Part shown: positions 8,227-16,449 of the stretch, one piece after another
How the letters are laid out: each line of letters starts with the position of its first letter
Position numbering within the stretch: the stretch's first letter is position 1
From: Brevundimonas naejangsanensis
GTDB lineage: Bacteria > Pseudomonadota > Alphaproteobacteria > Caulobacterales > Caulobacteraceae
DNA length: 64,000 bases
Assembly: GCF_000635915.2 (NCBI RefSeq)
Contig: NZ_CP015614.1
Coordinates: 2,029,501-2,093,500, forward strand
Direction: 5' to 3'
Program-made: the position numbers and the translations under genes
Notes under the pieces: model-generated
What the model was told of the DNA's origin: nothing
The model's input: only the letters and a program-made list of their open reading frames with translations
The model's database searches: none

Positions 8227-9638
8227 GCCTCGGCCTCGGGCGGGCGCGTCGCTGGGGGCAGGATCAGGGCCACGCGCAGGCCCGGCCCGCGTCCGTCATA
8301 GACGCCCGGGCCTTCGTCCAGCTGGATGCGGCCGCCGTGCGCCTCGGCCACCGCTGTCACCAGCGACAGGCCCAGGCCCGACCCCGGCTCGGTGCGGCTG
8401 TTGTCCAGGCGCACGAAGCGTTGCAGCACCCGTTCGCGATCCTCGTCCGGCACGCCCGGCCCGTTGTCGGTGACGGAAAACTCTACATCGCCGGACGAGC
8501 GCCGCCGCGCGCGGAACATCACAGCCCCGCCCTCGGGCGTATATTTGATGGCGTTGTCGATCAGATTCGCCAGGGCCTGGGCCAGGAAGGGCTGGTTGCC
8601 CTCGATCAACAGCCCCTTCTCGATCTCGGCGGCGAACTCCAGCCCCTTGTCCTCGCCCGCCGGTTCGTAAAGCTCGGCCATGTCGGCAGCCAGATCGGCG
8701 GCGTCGAACACACTCGGCTCGGGCGAACCGCCCGACTGAAGGCGGGCGATGGCCAGGACGGTGTTGAAGGTCTTGAGCAGGGCGTCCGCCTCGTCCAGCG
8801 CCACGCTGAGGGCGTCGACGCCCGAGGTCCGCCCCGCCTCGGCGTCAATCAGGGCCACCTCCATCTTGGCCTTCATCCGGTTCAGCGGCGTGCGCAGGTC
8901 GTGGGCGATGGCGTCGCCGGCATGGCGGATCGAGGCCATCGAGCCTTCCAGCCGATCCAGCATGCCGTTCAGACCCTCGGCCAACTCGTCCAATTCGTCG
9001 CCGGAATGGCGGATCGGCACGCGCGCCTTCAGGTCGCCCTCCTGCACCGCCGTGACCACGCGGTTCAGCCCGGCCATGACCCGCTCGACCCTGCGGCTGA
9101 TCCACAGCCCGCCGCCCACGCCCAGCAACAGCACCATGACCATCGCCCCCCACAGGGCTTGGGTCAGCCGCGCCAGATAGGCCTCGATGTCGCCGATGTC
9201 CTCGCCCACGAACAGGTGTTCGCCGCCCGACAGCGGGGTGTCGATGCCGATCGATTGGCGGCGCCGGACGCGACCGTCTTCATCCGTGTCGGTCAGGCGG
9301 AAACTGTCCCACTGCCCCGGCTTCACCCCGTCGGGCACGTCGGTGATGTTGGCGGTGATGATGCGGCCCTCGGCGTCCTTGAAGACGTAGAGATACGGCC
9401 CGTTGCGGATCGCCCGTTCGACCAGCGCCTGATTGAGGGCGTCTCGGCCGCGTGTGCGATAGATGGCGGTCAGGCTGTCGATCTCGCCCTGAACGCTGGC
9501 CTCCGCCCGCATCCGCGCCTCTGACGCCGAGGCGAAATAGACATAGGCCAGCACCGCGCTGGCCGTCGCCACGAACAGCGCCAGAAACAGCAGCGTCAGC
9601 CGAAAGGGCGTGCGGCGGAAAAGGGAGGGCAGTTTCAC
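8223..9638 (-). CDS. HAMP-domain sensor histidine kinase
   Basis: This is a 471-residue EnvZ-type kinase. It has TM1 at about 12-32, a periplasmic sensor region of roughly 130 residues, TM2 at about 165-185, HAMP, and HisKA with AIAHDLRTPLNRMK (His246). The ATPase domain shows NLIDNAIKYTPEGG, TDNGPGVP and GSGLGLSLV. The start is GTG and overlaps the TGA of the DUF559 gene by 4 bp. Its cognate regulator is very probably the OmpR-type gene at 10111-10782, now separated from it by the DUF559 gene. The DegP/MucD protease just upstream suggests an envelope-stress signal. The sensed ligand is unknown. Confidence 0.88.
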   Translation of the reverse strand: MKLPSLFRRTPFRLTLLFLALFVATASAVLAYVYFASASEARMRAEASVQGEIDSLTAIYRTRGRDALNQALVERAIRNGPYLYVFKDAEGRIITANITDVPDGVKPGQWDSFRLTDTDEDGRVRRRQSIGIDTPLSGGEHLFVGEDIGDIEAYLARLTQALWGAMVMVLLLGVGGGLWISRRVERVMAGLNRVVTAVQEGDLKARVPIRHSGDELDELAEGLNGMLDRLEGSMASIRHAGDAIAHDLRTPLNRMKAKMEVALIDAEAGRTSGVDALSVALDEADALLKTFNTVLAIARLQSGGSPEPSVFDAADLAADMAELYEPAGEDKGLEFAAEIEKGLLIEGNQPFLAQALANLIDNAIKYTPEGGAVMFRARRRSSGDVEFSVTDNGPGVPDEDRERVLQRFVRLDNSRTEPGSGLGLSLVTAVAEAHGGRIQLDEGPGVYDGRGPGLRVALILPPATRPPEAEA

Positions 9639-10033
9639 TTTGGCTTATCTCCCTCCCCTTCATGGGGAGGGTGGTCGCGCAGCGACCGGGTGGGGGGGGC
9701 CTCAAGCGCGCCCATTATGCCCCCCATCACGCCGTCCAGATCATCGCGAACGGCGGCGTTGTCGAACCTCAGCGTCGTGAACCCTTCGCCTGCCAGCACG
9801 GCGTTCCTCATCTTGTCCCTGTTCGCCCGCGCCTCGACCGTGTGGGTGACGCCGTCCACCTCTATGACCAAGCGCCGGTCGAAACAGACGAAGTCGAGAT
9901 AATAGCCGCGAAACGGCGCCTGCCGCCGAAAATGAAACCCTTGAGTGCGCAACAACTTCAACTGCACCCACAAGCGCGCCTCGGGCGGCGTCAGGGCCTT
10001 TCGCATGGCGCGGGCTCGAGCAATGATCGCCAT
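9635..10033 (-). CDS. DUF559 endonuclease-like protein flanked by inverted repeats
   Basis: This is a 132-residue DUF559 protein (PD-(D/E)xK / Vsr-like fold). The family core is visible: LTPPEARLWVQLKLLRTQGF, then RRQAPFRGYYLDFVCFDRRL and VIEVDGVTH, with the likely catalytic Asp of LDFV and Glu/Asp of IEVDG. I choose the ATG at 10033 over an upstream TTG because GGAGGG, supplied by the repeat arm at 10044-10096, lies 10 bases before it. The last ~20 codons (PPTRSLRDHPPHEGEG) are encoded by the opposite repeat arm. It splits a regulator/kinase pair and has the look of cargo of the repeat family. Its biochemical role is not established. Confidence 0.8.
   Translation of the reverse strand: MAIIARARAMRKALTPPEARLWVQLKLLRTQGFHFRRQAPFRGYYLDFVCFDRRLVIEVDGVTHTVEARANRDKMRNAVLAGEGFTTLRFDNAAVRDDLDGVMGGIMGALEAPPTRSLRDHPPHEGEGDKPK
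9649..9699 (+). repeat. Left arm of paired palindromic element U1
   Basis: The arm has two perfect hairpins in a row. The first is CCCTCCCC (9651-9658) with GGGGAGGG (9664-9671). The second is GGTCGC (9673-9678) with GCGACC (9682-9687). A GGGTGGGG-type motif follows and points into the unit. The arm encodes the C-terminus of the DUF559 protein and lies just before the kinase start. The same arm sequence recurs almost exactly at 36157-36207. Confidence 0.9.
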
Positions 10034-10043
10034 GATCTGCAAG

Positions 10044-10096
10044 CCCTCCCCACCCGACCGGCTGCGCCGGCCACCCTCCCCATCAAGGGGAGGGAG
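10044..10096 (-). repeat. Right arm of paired palindromic element U1
   Basis: This is the inverted copy of the 9649-9699 arm. CCCTCCCC (10074-10081) pairs with GGGGAGGG (10087-10094) and CCGGC (10058-10062) with GCCGG (10066-10070), with the G-rich end facing the DUF559 gene. On the minus strand its GGGGAGGG serves as the Shine-Dalgarno sequence for that gene. Confidence 0.9.
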
Positions 10097-10110
10097 AAAG
10101 ATTGCGCGCC

Positions 10111-10782
10111 TTACGCCTCCAGCCGGTACCCTGCGCCGCGCACGGTCTGCAGCATGGCCCTGTCGAAACCCTTGTCGATCTTGGAGCGCAGGCGGCTGAT
10201 GTGCACGTCGATGACGTTGGTCTGAGGGTCGAAGTGGTATTCCCAGACCTTCTCCAGCAGCATGGTGCGCGTCACCGACTGGCCCGCGTGGCGCATCAGG
10301 AACTCCAGCAGCTGGAACTCGCGCGGCTGCAGGTCGATCTCCTGGCCGTCGCGGTGGACGGTGCGGGCGATCAGATTCATCTCCAGGTCGCCGACCTTGA
10401 GCACGGTCTGGACCCCGCCGGTCTCGCGTCGGCGCGACAGGGCCTCGACCCGGGCGACCAGTTCGGCCAGGGCGTAGGGTTTGACCAGATAGTCGTCGCC
10501 GCCGGCCTTCAGGCCCGTCACGCGGTCCTCGACCTCGCCCAGAGCGGACAGGAACAGCACCGGCGTCTGGTCGCCGCCCTTGCGGATGGTTTCGACCATG
10601 CCGACGCCGTCCAGGCGCGGCATCATGCGGTCCACGACATAGACGTCGTAGCCGCCTTTCTGCGATTCCAGCAGGCCGAAGGCGCCGTCCACGGCGTGGG
10701 TGACCTCGTGCCCGGCCTCGCTCAGGCCGCGCACCATGGCGGTCGCGGCTTCAGCATCGTCCTCAACCACCAGAATACGCAT
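10111..10782 (-). CDS. OmpR-family response regulator
   Basis: This is a 224-residue two-domain regulator. The receiver domain has the acidic pair Asp8/Asp9, phosphoacceptor Asp51 (DVYVVDRMMPRLDG), and the usual Thr/Ser and Lys positions (LFLSALGE, DDYLVKPYALAEL). The C-terminal winged helix has LLEFLMRHAGQSVTR and TNVIDVHISRLRSKI. The ATG at 10782 is chosen because GGGAGG lies 4 bases upstream, rather than the slightly earlier in-frame start. Its partner kinase is at 8223-9638. It lies downstream of the DegP/MucD gene on the same strand, with a 65-bp gap. Confidence 0.9.
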   Translation of the reverse strand: MRILVVEDDAEAATAMVRGLSEAGHEVTHAVDGAFGLLESQKGGYDVYVVDRMMPRLDGVGMVETIRKGGDQTPVLFLSALGEVEDRVTGLKAGGDDYLVKPYALAELVARVEALSRRRETGGVQTVLKVGDLEMNLIARTVHRDGQEIDLQPREFQLLEFLMRHAGQSVTRTMLLEKVWEYHFDPQTNVIDVHISRLRSKIDKGFDRAMLQTVRGAGYRLEA

Positions 10783-10847
10783 GCAGCCTCCCAAAAAAGA
10801 TTCGGCGGCGATGTTAGCGCATCGCCGCCGATCCCGTGAGTTACGCC

Positions 10848-12395
10848 TTATTCAGACTTGGCGAAGGGCAGAACCACCGATGAGTTGGTTCCCTGCACCC
10901 GGATGAGCAGGAAGACTCCCGGCCGTCCCGCCGAGCGCGCCTCGTCCACGGCCGCCTTGAAGTCGGCGTCGGAACGGACCACGCGGTTGTTGGCGCGCTG
11001 GATGACCGTGCCGACGGGCATACGCATCTTGCCCGCTTCCGAACGCGGGGCCACGGCGGTGACCACTACGCCCTGCATGTCGTCGGGGATGGAGTAGCGC
11101 TGACGCAGAGCCGAGGTGATCGGCGTGACTGTCAGGCCCTCGATCGATTGACCGACAGCCGCGCCGTCTTCGCCGGGTTGCTGGGCGCTTGAACCCTGAT
11201 CGCCGTTCAGCTCGGCTTCCGACGGACGGGTGCCCGCGCGAATGTTCAGCGTCTGGCGTTTGCCGTCCCGCAGGACTTCAAGCCGCAGCGTATCGCCAGG
11301 CTTGGCGCGGGCGACGCGACGGGTCAGCTCGGTCGAGCTATCGACCGCCTCGCCGTTGACGCTGACGACCACGTCGCCGATCTGCATCCCGCCGCGCTCG
11401 CCCGGCGCGCCGGCCGTGACCTCGGCGACATAGGCGCCCTTGACGTCTTCGTTCAGGCCCAGGGCGGCGGCCGCCTCCTTGGACAGGGTCTGGATCTGCA
11501 CGCCCAGATAGCCGCGCTGGACCGTCTCGCCGCGCATCAGCTTGTCGGTGACGGCCTTGGCCGTGGTCGCGGGAATGGCGAAGCCGATGCCGACCGAGCC
11601 GCCCGACGGCGAGAAGATCGCCGTGTTCACGCCGATGACGCGGCCGTAGATGTCGAAGGTCGGACCGCCGGAGTTGCCGCGGTTGATGGCCGCGTCGATC
11701 TGCAGATATTCGTTGTAGCCGATCGGATCGATGTCGCGCGACTTGGCCGAGACGATGCCGGCCGTCGCCGTGCCGCCCAGGCCGAAGGGGTTGCCCACGG
11801 CGATGACCCAGTCGCCGACGCGCGGCTCGGCGGCTTCTTCAAAGCTGACGAAGGGGAAGGCCGAACCTTCGACCTTGATGACGGCCAGGTCTGTGCCTTC
11901 GTCGCGGCCGATCAGCTTGGCCTTGAGTTCGCGGCCGTCGCTGAGCTTGACCGAGATCTCCTCGGCGTTCTCCACCACGTGATTGTTGGTGACGATGAAG
12001 CCGTCGGCCGAGATGAAGAAGCCCGAACCCGCGCCGGCGGCTAGCTGAGTGTTGTCTTCCTCGCCTTCACCCGAGCCGCCCGGCGCGCCGGGGATCGGCA
12101 CGGCGCCGAAGCCGGGGATCTGGAACACGCCGCGCGGGCGCTGGACGCGGGTCTTGACGTCGATCTGCACAACGGCGGGGGCGACCTGCTGGAAGATGTC
12201 GGCGAAGCTGAGCGGTGCGCCCTGCGGCGGGGCGAACGCCAACGCTCCGGCCCCGGCCGAGGGAACCAGCTGTCCGACCTTGGCTGCCGGCGCCGCCTCG
12301 GCGCCCGGCCAGGTGATGACCCCGCCCGCCGTCGCGGCGGCGGCGAAGGTCAGGCCGACAGCGGCCCCCAGAATGAACTCCTTGCGTTTCAGCAT
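10848..12395 (-). CDS. degP: DegP/MucD-type periplasmic serine protease
   Basis: This is a 515-residue Do-family HtrA protease for envelope protein quality control. After an N-terminal export segment the trypsin-like domain shows the full triad: His139 (TNNHVVENAEE), Asp169 (GTDLAVIK) and Ser242 (GNSGGPT). Two PDZ domains follow. The first runs from about 285 (RGYLGVQIQTL, PGERGGMQIGDVVVSVNG). The second, at about 420-505, is degenerate (RSEAGKMRMPVGTVIQRANN). A Gly/Glu-rich loop at about 115-125 lies before the catalytic domain. It is immediately upstream of a two-component system, which probably regulates it or shares its stress signal. The paralogue name (DegP, DegQ or MucD) is uncertain. 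Confidence 0.9.
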   Translation of the reverse strand: MLKRKEFILGAAVGLTFAAAATAGGVITWPGAEAAPAAKVGQLVPSAGAGALAFAPPQGAPLSFADIFQQVAPAVVQIDVKTRVQRPRGVFQIPGFGAVPIPGAPGGSGEGEEDNTQLAAGAGSGFFISADGFIVTNNHVVENAEEISVKLSDGRELKAKLIGRDEGTDLAVIKVEGSAFPFVSFEEAAEPRVGDWVIAVGNPFGLGGTATAGIVSAKSRDIDPIGYNEYLQIDAAINRGNSGGPTFDIYGRVIGVNTAIFSPSGGSVGIGFAIPATTAKAVTDKLMRGETVQRGYLGVQIQTLSKEAAAALGLNEDVKGAYVAEVTAGAPGERGGMQIGDVVVSVNGEAVDSSTELTRRVARAKPGDTLRLEVLRDGKRQTLNIRAGTRPSEAELNGDQGSSAQQPGEDGAAVGQSIEGLTVTPITSALRQRYSIPDDMQGVVVTAVAPRSEAGKMRMPVGTVIQRANNRVVRSDADFKAAVDEARSAGRPGVFLLIRVQGTNSSVVLPFAKSE

Positions 12396-12565
12396 CGTCG
12401 TCCTTGCAGTCTTTTACTGGCGTTCACGGAAAGCTCCGTTCGCCCATGGATATAGGGCGTCAAGGCTCAAGCCAATGCACGCCGTCGCAATGATTGACTT
12501 TGATCATCGTTCCGCATGTGGCGCGTCTGCGTCAGGAAGGCGGCGAAGGCTTTCCAAACGGATAG

Positions 12566-13045
12566 CTAGGCCTTTTCGTCGTCGCCCGTCAGGGCGGCCA
12601 GGGCGCGCTCTTCTTCAGGCGTCAGCGGCGCGGCTTCCGCAGTCTCGCTACGGCGTGCGCGCAGGACCAGCACGACGCCCGCCCCCGCCGCTAGCGCAAA
12701 CGGGCCGAACCACAACAGCCAGGTGCCGATCCGAACCGGCGGCTGGAACAGCACGTAATCGCCATAGCGCCGGATCAGGTCGTCCTTGATCTGGGCGTCG
12801 GTCTTTCCCGCCGCGATCTGCTCGCGCACCAGACCGCGCAGGTCCGCGGCGATGCCTGCCGGGCTGTCGGCGATCGATTCATGCTGACAGACGACGCAGC
12901 GGATGTCGCCGAACAGGGCGCGGGCGCGGGCTTCCTGCGCCGGGTCCGTCAGCGGCCGGTCAGGCGCCGGCGGCGGCTCGGCCAGAGCCGGCGCAGTTGC
13001 ACTGGCCAGCAGGGCCGCGGCGAACAGGGCGGCGGCGCGCCTCAT
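12566..13045 (-). CDS. ccmH: Cytochrome c maturation protein CcmH
   Basis: This 159-residue thioredoxin-like reductase reduces apocytochrome c cysteines before heme attachment. It has a signal peptide (MRRAAALFAAALLASATAPA), the catalytic RCVVCQ motif, a periplasmic helical region (IAADLRGLVREQIAAGKTD, YGDYVLFQPP) and one C-terminal membrane anchor (LLWFGPFALAAGAGVVLVL). The tail is short, so this is the CcmH/CycL form, with CcmI encoded separately. The ATG overlaps the ccmF stop by 4 bp (ATGA), and the longer upstream frame is out-of-frame ccmF sequence. It is the last gene of the ccmI-E-F-H operon. Confidence 0.93.
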   Translation of the reverse strand: MRRAAALFAAALLASATAPALAEPPPAPDRPLTDPAQEARARALFGDIRCVVCQHESIADSPAGIAADLRGLVREQIAAGKTDAQIKDDLIRRYGDYVLFQPPVRIGTWLLWFGPFALAAGAGVVLVLRARRSETAEAAPLTPEEERALAALTGDDEKA

Positions 13046-15051
13046 GCCTGCGCCTCCACGGGCTCGGCCGGCTTGGCGGCCTTCTTGACGCGCGAACCCG
13101 CCCCGACGCGCAGGCGACGGTCCAGCAGGGAGATCAGCCCGCCTAGCGCCATCAGCGCCGGTCCCAGAAAGATCAGCCGCGCCCACGGATTGTAGTAGAT
13201 GCGCACGATCCAGGCGCGTTCTCCCGTCTCCGTCGCCGCCCGGTCGCCCATGACGGCGTAGACGTCGTCCAGCCCGCGGAAGTCGAGGCCGACCTCGGTC
13301 GTCGTCTGGCCGCCCGCCGGGAAGAAGCGACGCTCGGCGGTGATGACGCGCTCAGGCGCGCGGCCGTCGACGGACATGATGGTCAGGCGGCCTTGCTCAG
13401 CCAGATAGTTCGGCCCCTCGATGACCTGCACCGCGTCCAGCCGCGCCTTCCACGGCCCGGCGGCGACTTCCCCGCCCAGCGGCAGGGCGGCGGCGGCCTC
13501 GGCCTTGAAGCTGGTCTCGACGACGGCGCCCAGGATGAAAACGCCCAGACCCGCGTGGGCCAACGCCATGCCCCAGGCGCCCAGCGGCAGGCCCTTGGCG
13601 CGGCGCAGAGTCTCGCTCAAGGGCGCGCCCAGGGCCTTGGTCCGCACGCCCAGTTCGGCCAGCGCGCCGAGGATCAGCCACGCCCCGACGCCCAGCCCTG
13701 CGGCGGCCAGCGCCTTCTTGGGCTCGAACAGGAAGAAGGCGGCGACGGCGGCGGCCAAGGCCAAGCCAGCGGCCAGCCAAAGGCGCTGCAGGGCGCCCTT
13801 CAGATCGCCTCGCTTCCACGCCAGCAGCGGCCCGGCGGGCAGGATCAGGCAGGCGACGATCATCAGCGGATTGAAGACGGCGTTGAAATAGGGCGGGCCG
13901 ACCGAGATGGTCGCGTCGGTCACGGCCTCCAGGATCAGCGGATAAAGTGTGCCCAGCAGCACCGTCGCCGCCGCCGCCGTCAGGAACAGGTTGTTCAGCA
14001 CCAGCGCGCCTTCGCGGCTGATCGGCGCGAAGGCCGCGCCCGACCGGATCGCCGGGGCGCGAAGGGCGAACAGGATGAAGGCCGCGCCCGCCGCCAGCCC
14101 CAGAATGGCCAGCAGCATCATCCCCCGCTGGGGATCGACGGCGAAGGCGTGAACGCTGGTCAACACGCCCGAGCGCACCAGAAACGCGCCCAGCATGGAG
14201 AAGGTGAAGGCCAGAATGGCGAGGAACACCGTCCAGCCCGCCAGCGCCCCGCGCCGCTCGGTGACGATGGCCGAGTGCAGCAGAGCCGCGCCCGCCAGCC
14301 ACGGCATGAAGCTGGCGTTCTCGACCGGATCCCAGAACCACCAGCCGCCCCAGCCCAGCTCGTAATAGGCCCAGAAAGAGCCCAGCGCGATGCCGACCGT
14401 CAGCAAGGCCCAGGACGCCAGCGCCCACGGCCGCACCCAGCGCCCCCACGCCGGATCGACCCGCTTCTCGATCAGGGCGGCGACCGCCAGCGAGAAGCAG
14501 ACGGAAAAGCCGACATAGCCGCCGTACAGCAGCGGCGGATGCACGGCCAAGGCTGGGTCCTGCAGCAGGGGGTTCAGCGACGCGCCCTGCACCGGGGCCG
14601 GGTCCAGCCGGAAGAAGGGGTTGGAGGTGAAGGCGGCGAAGGCCAGAAACAGGCTCGACAGGCCCGCCTGCACGGCCACGGCCGAGGTCTTCAGCCCGAA
14701 CGGCAGGCCGCGCGCCAGGGCCAGCGCCCCGCCGAAGACCGTCATCACCAGACACCACAGCAGCAGGGAGCCTTCATGGCTGCCCCAGGCGGCGGCGACC
14801 TTGTAGAAGACCGGCTTGTCGGTGTGGCTGTTCATGGCCACGTTCGACACCGAGAAGTCCGACACCACGAAGGCGTAGATCAGGGCGCCGAAGGCCAACA
14901 GGATCGCCCCGGCCGAGGCCAGCATGGCGCCGCCGCCGGCGCCCGCCAGCACGGGGCTGAGCCGCAGCCGCCCCGCCGTGGTCAGCGCCAGGCTGAGGAC
15001 CGACAGCGCCAGCGCCAGGATCAGGGCGAAGGCGCCCAGTTCGACGATCAA
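13042..15051 (-). CDS. ccmF: Cytochrome c maturation heme lyase CcmF
   Basis: This 669-residue multi-spanning membrane protein transfers heme from CcmE to apocytochrome c together with CcmH. The family signature, a tryptophan-rich periplasmic loop WGGWWFWDPVENASFMPW, is intact. The other conserved parts are a run of about 14 hydrophobic helices, the AWGSHEGSLLLWC segment and a large C-terminal periplasmic domain. The start is TTG, 3 bp after the ccmE stop, consistent with coupled translation. No better upstream start fits. The length is normal for the family. Confidence 0.95.
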   Translation of the reverse strand: MIVELGAFALILALALSVLSLALTTAGRLRLSPVLAGAGGGAMLASAGAILLAFGALIYAFVVSDFSVSNVAMNSHTDKPVFYKVAAAWGSHEGSLLLWCLVMTVFGGALALARGLPFGLKTSAVAVQAGLSSLFLAFAAFTSNPFFRLDPAPVQGASLNPLLQDPALAVHPPLLYGGYVGFSVCFSLAVAALIEKRVDPAWGRWVRPWALASWALLTVGIALGSFWAYYELGWGGWWFWDPVENASFMPWLAGAALLHSAIVTERRGALAGWTVFLAILAFTFSMLGAFLVRSGVLTSVHAFAVDPQRGMMLLAILGLAAGAAFILFALRAPAIRSGAAFAPISREGALVLNNLFLTAAAATVLLGTLYPLILEAVTDATISVGPPYFNAVFNPLMIVACLILPAGPLLAWKRGDLKGALQRLWLAAGLALAAAVAAFFLFEPKKALAAAGLGVGAWLILGALAELGVRTKALGAPLSETLRRAKGLPLGAWGMALAHAGLGVFILGAVVETSFKAEAAAALPLGGEVAAGPWKARLDAVQVIEGPNYLAEQGRLTIMSVDGRAPERVITAERRFFPAGGQTTTEVGLDFRGLDDVYAVMGDRAATETGERAWIVRIYYNPWARLIFLGPALMALGGLISLLDRRLRVGAGSRVKKAAKPAEPVEAQA

Positions 15052-15054
15052 GGC

Positions 15055-15546
15055 TTAAGTCCCCTGCTGCGCGGCGACGGCGGGCGCCGCCGCATCGTCA
15101 GGCCGCCACTCGCCCTTTTCCTTCAGCCGGTCGGCGACTTCGCGCGGCATGTAGGTCTCGTCGTGTTTGGCCAGCACCTGGCTGGCCTCGAACACGCGGT
15201 CGGGGCGGAACGACCCTTGCGCCACGATGCCCTGCCCCTCGCGGAACAGGTCGGGCAGGTCGCCCTGATAGATCACCTGCGCCGTCGCCCCGTTGTCGGT
15301 GACGACGAAGACGACCGAGCCGTCGGCGGCCTTCTGCACGCTGCCGGCCTCGACCAGACCGCCCAGACGGATCATCTGCCCGGCAGGCACCTTCTGCGGC
15401 GTCACTTCCGAGGGGGAGTAGAAGAAGGTCACATTGTCCTTCATCGCCCACAGCGACAGGCCGACGGCCAGGGCCAGCACGGGCGCCGCGGCGATGACGA
15501 CCCACAGGCGACGGCGCGCCTTGGGCGATTTGGGCAACCAGCTCAT
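15055..15546 (-). CDS. ccmE: Cytochrome c maturation heme chaperone CcmE
   Basis: This 163-residue heme chaperone binds heme covalently in the periplasm and hands it to CcmF. It has a short cytoplasmic tail (KSPKARRRLW), one membrane segment (about 14-34) and a beta-barrel OB-fold (FYSPSEVTPQKVPAGQMIRL, VEAGSVQ). The heme-binding HxxxY motif is present in HDETYMPREV (His near residue 125). I start at MSWLPKSPKARRRL, because the upstream extension shows no conserved character. It is followed by ccmF after 3 bp. Confidence 0.94.
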   Translation of the reverse strand: MSWLPKSPKARRRLWVVIAAAPVLALAVGLSLWAMKDNVTFFYSPSEVTPQKVPAGQMIRLGGLVEAGSVQKAADGSVVFVVTDNGATAQVIYQGDLPDLFREGQGIVAQGSFRPDRVFEASQVLAKHDETYMPREVADRLKEKGEWRPDDAAAPAVAAQQGT

Positions 15547-15612
15547 GTCAACGATCCGAGTGCGGCGAAAAAGCCGTCGCATATAGGGCGAGGTTCAGGG
15601 CGGGCCAAAGCG

Positions 15613-16431
15613 TCATCGCGCGGCCTCGGTCAGGCGTTTCTGCAGATCCGCCCGGCGCGGGTCGGACGGCGCCAGCGCGGCGATCAGCGGCGACCACATG
15701 GCCTCGGCCTCAGCCACGTCGCCGCGCGCCAGGGCGGCGTCGCCCAGATAGAAGCGCGCCCCCAACTGATCCGGGTCCAGCTTGACCGCCTGACGGAAGG
15801 CCGCCTCGGCGTCGCCGTCGACCGCGCCGTCATTGGCCCGCACCAGGCTCTCGCCCAGGCGCGCCCAGCTTTGGGCGTCGTCCGGCTGGATGGCCAGGGC
15901 GCGGCGGAAGGCCGAGGCCGCGCCGATGGGGTCGCCCGCCTCGAACCGGGCAGCGCCCAGCATGGTCAGGGCCAGACGGTCGTCGGGCCGGTCCTTGACC
16001 ACCTGCCCCAGCACGGCCGCGACCTGAGCCGGCTCCAGCGCCTCGGGCGTCGAGGCCCATTCGCGCACGCGGGTCTCATAGGCCTGATCCTTCATTCCCG
16101 GCGCGCCGAAGACGGCATAAAGGCCCAGCGACGCGGCGGCCGCGGCTCCGATCCCGCCCAGCACCCAATAGCGGTCGGCCGGGCACGACACCGGACGGCG
16201 ATCCGCGCGCTGAGCGGCCAGCAGGCGACGGCCCGCTTCGGCTCGCGCGGCGGTCCAACTCGCCTCGTCCAGCAGGCCCCGCGCCTTCAGCCGGTCCAGC
16301 TCGGCCAGTTCGCGTGCGCCCGCGTCGCGGTCGGCCACGCTCTCAGCCTGCGCCCCGCGCCGGGCGGCGGACAGCACGGCCAGCCCCGCCAGGGCGGTCA
16401 CAAGCGCCGTCATGATCCAGAAGATCGTCAT
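15613..16431 (-). CDS. ccmI: Cytochrome c maturation TPR protein CcmI/CycH
   Basis: This 272-residue protein holds apocytochrome c for heme ligation. It has two membrane segments (about 1-22 and 89-108) separated by a short charged loop (AELDRLKARGLLDEASW). A periplasmic tetratricopeptide domain follows, with repeats such as LTMLGAARFEAGDPIGAASA and SWARLGESLVRANDGAV. The topology and location at the head of the ccm operon match CcmI. The next gene, ccmE, starts 66 bp downstream. Confidence 0.9.
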   Translation of the reverse strand: MTIFWIMTALVTALAGLAVLSAARRGAQAESVADRDAGARELAELDRLKARGLLDEASWTAARAEAGRRLLAAQRADRRPVSCPADRYWVLGGIGAAAAASLGLYAVFGAPGMKDQAYETRVREWASTPEALEPAQVAAVLGQVVKDRPDDRLALTMLGAARFEAGDPIGAASAFRRALAIQPDDAQSWARLGESLVRANDGAVDGDAEAAFRQAVKLDPDQLGARFYLGDAALARGDVAEAEAMWSPLIAALAPSDPRRADLQKRLTEAAR

Positions 16432-16449
16432 GGCCGCCGCTGTAGCGGA

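Noticed and set aside
5527..8301. A 924-codon plus-strand open frame across glnE
   Set aside because: It is the antisense shadow of glnE, whose two catalytic motifs and full length are clear.
9635..10042. TTG start at 10042 for the DUF559 gene
   Set aside because: It would lie directly against the GGAGGG ribosome binding site. The ATG at 10033 has proper 10-base spacing.
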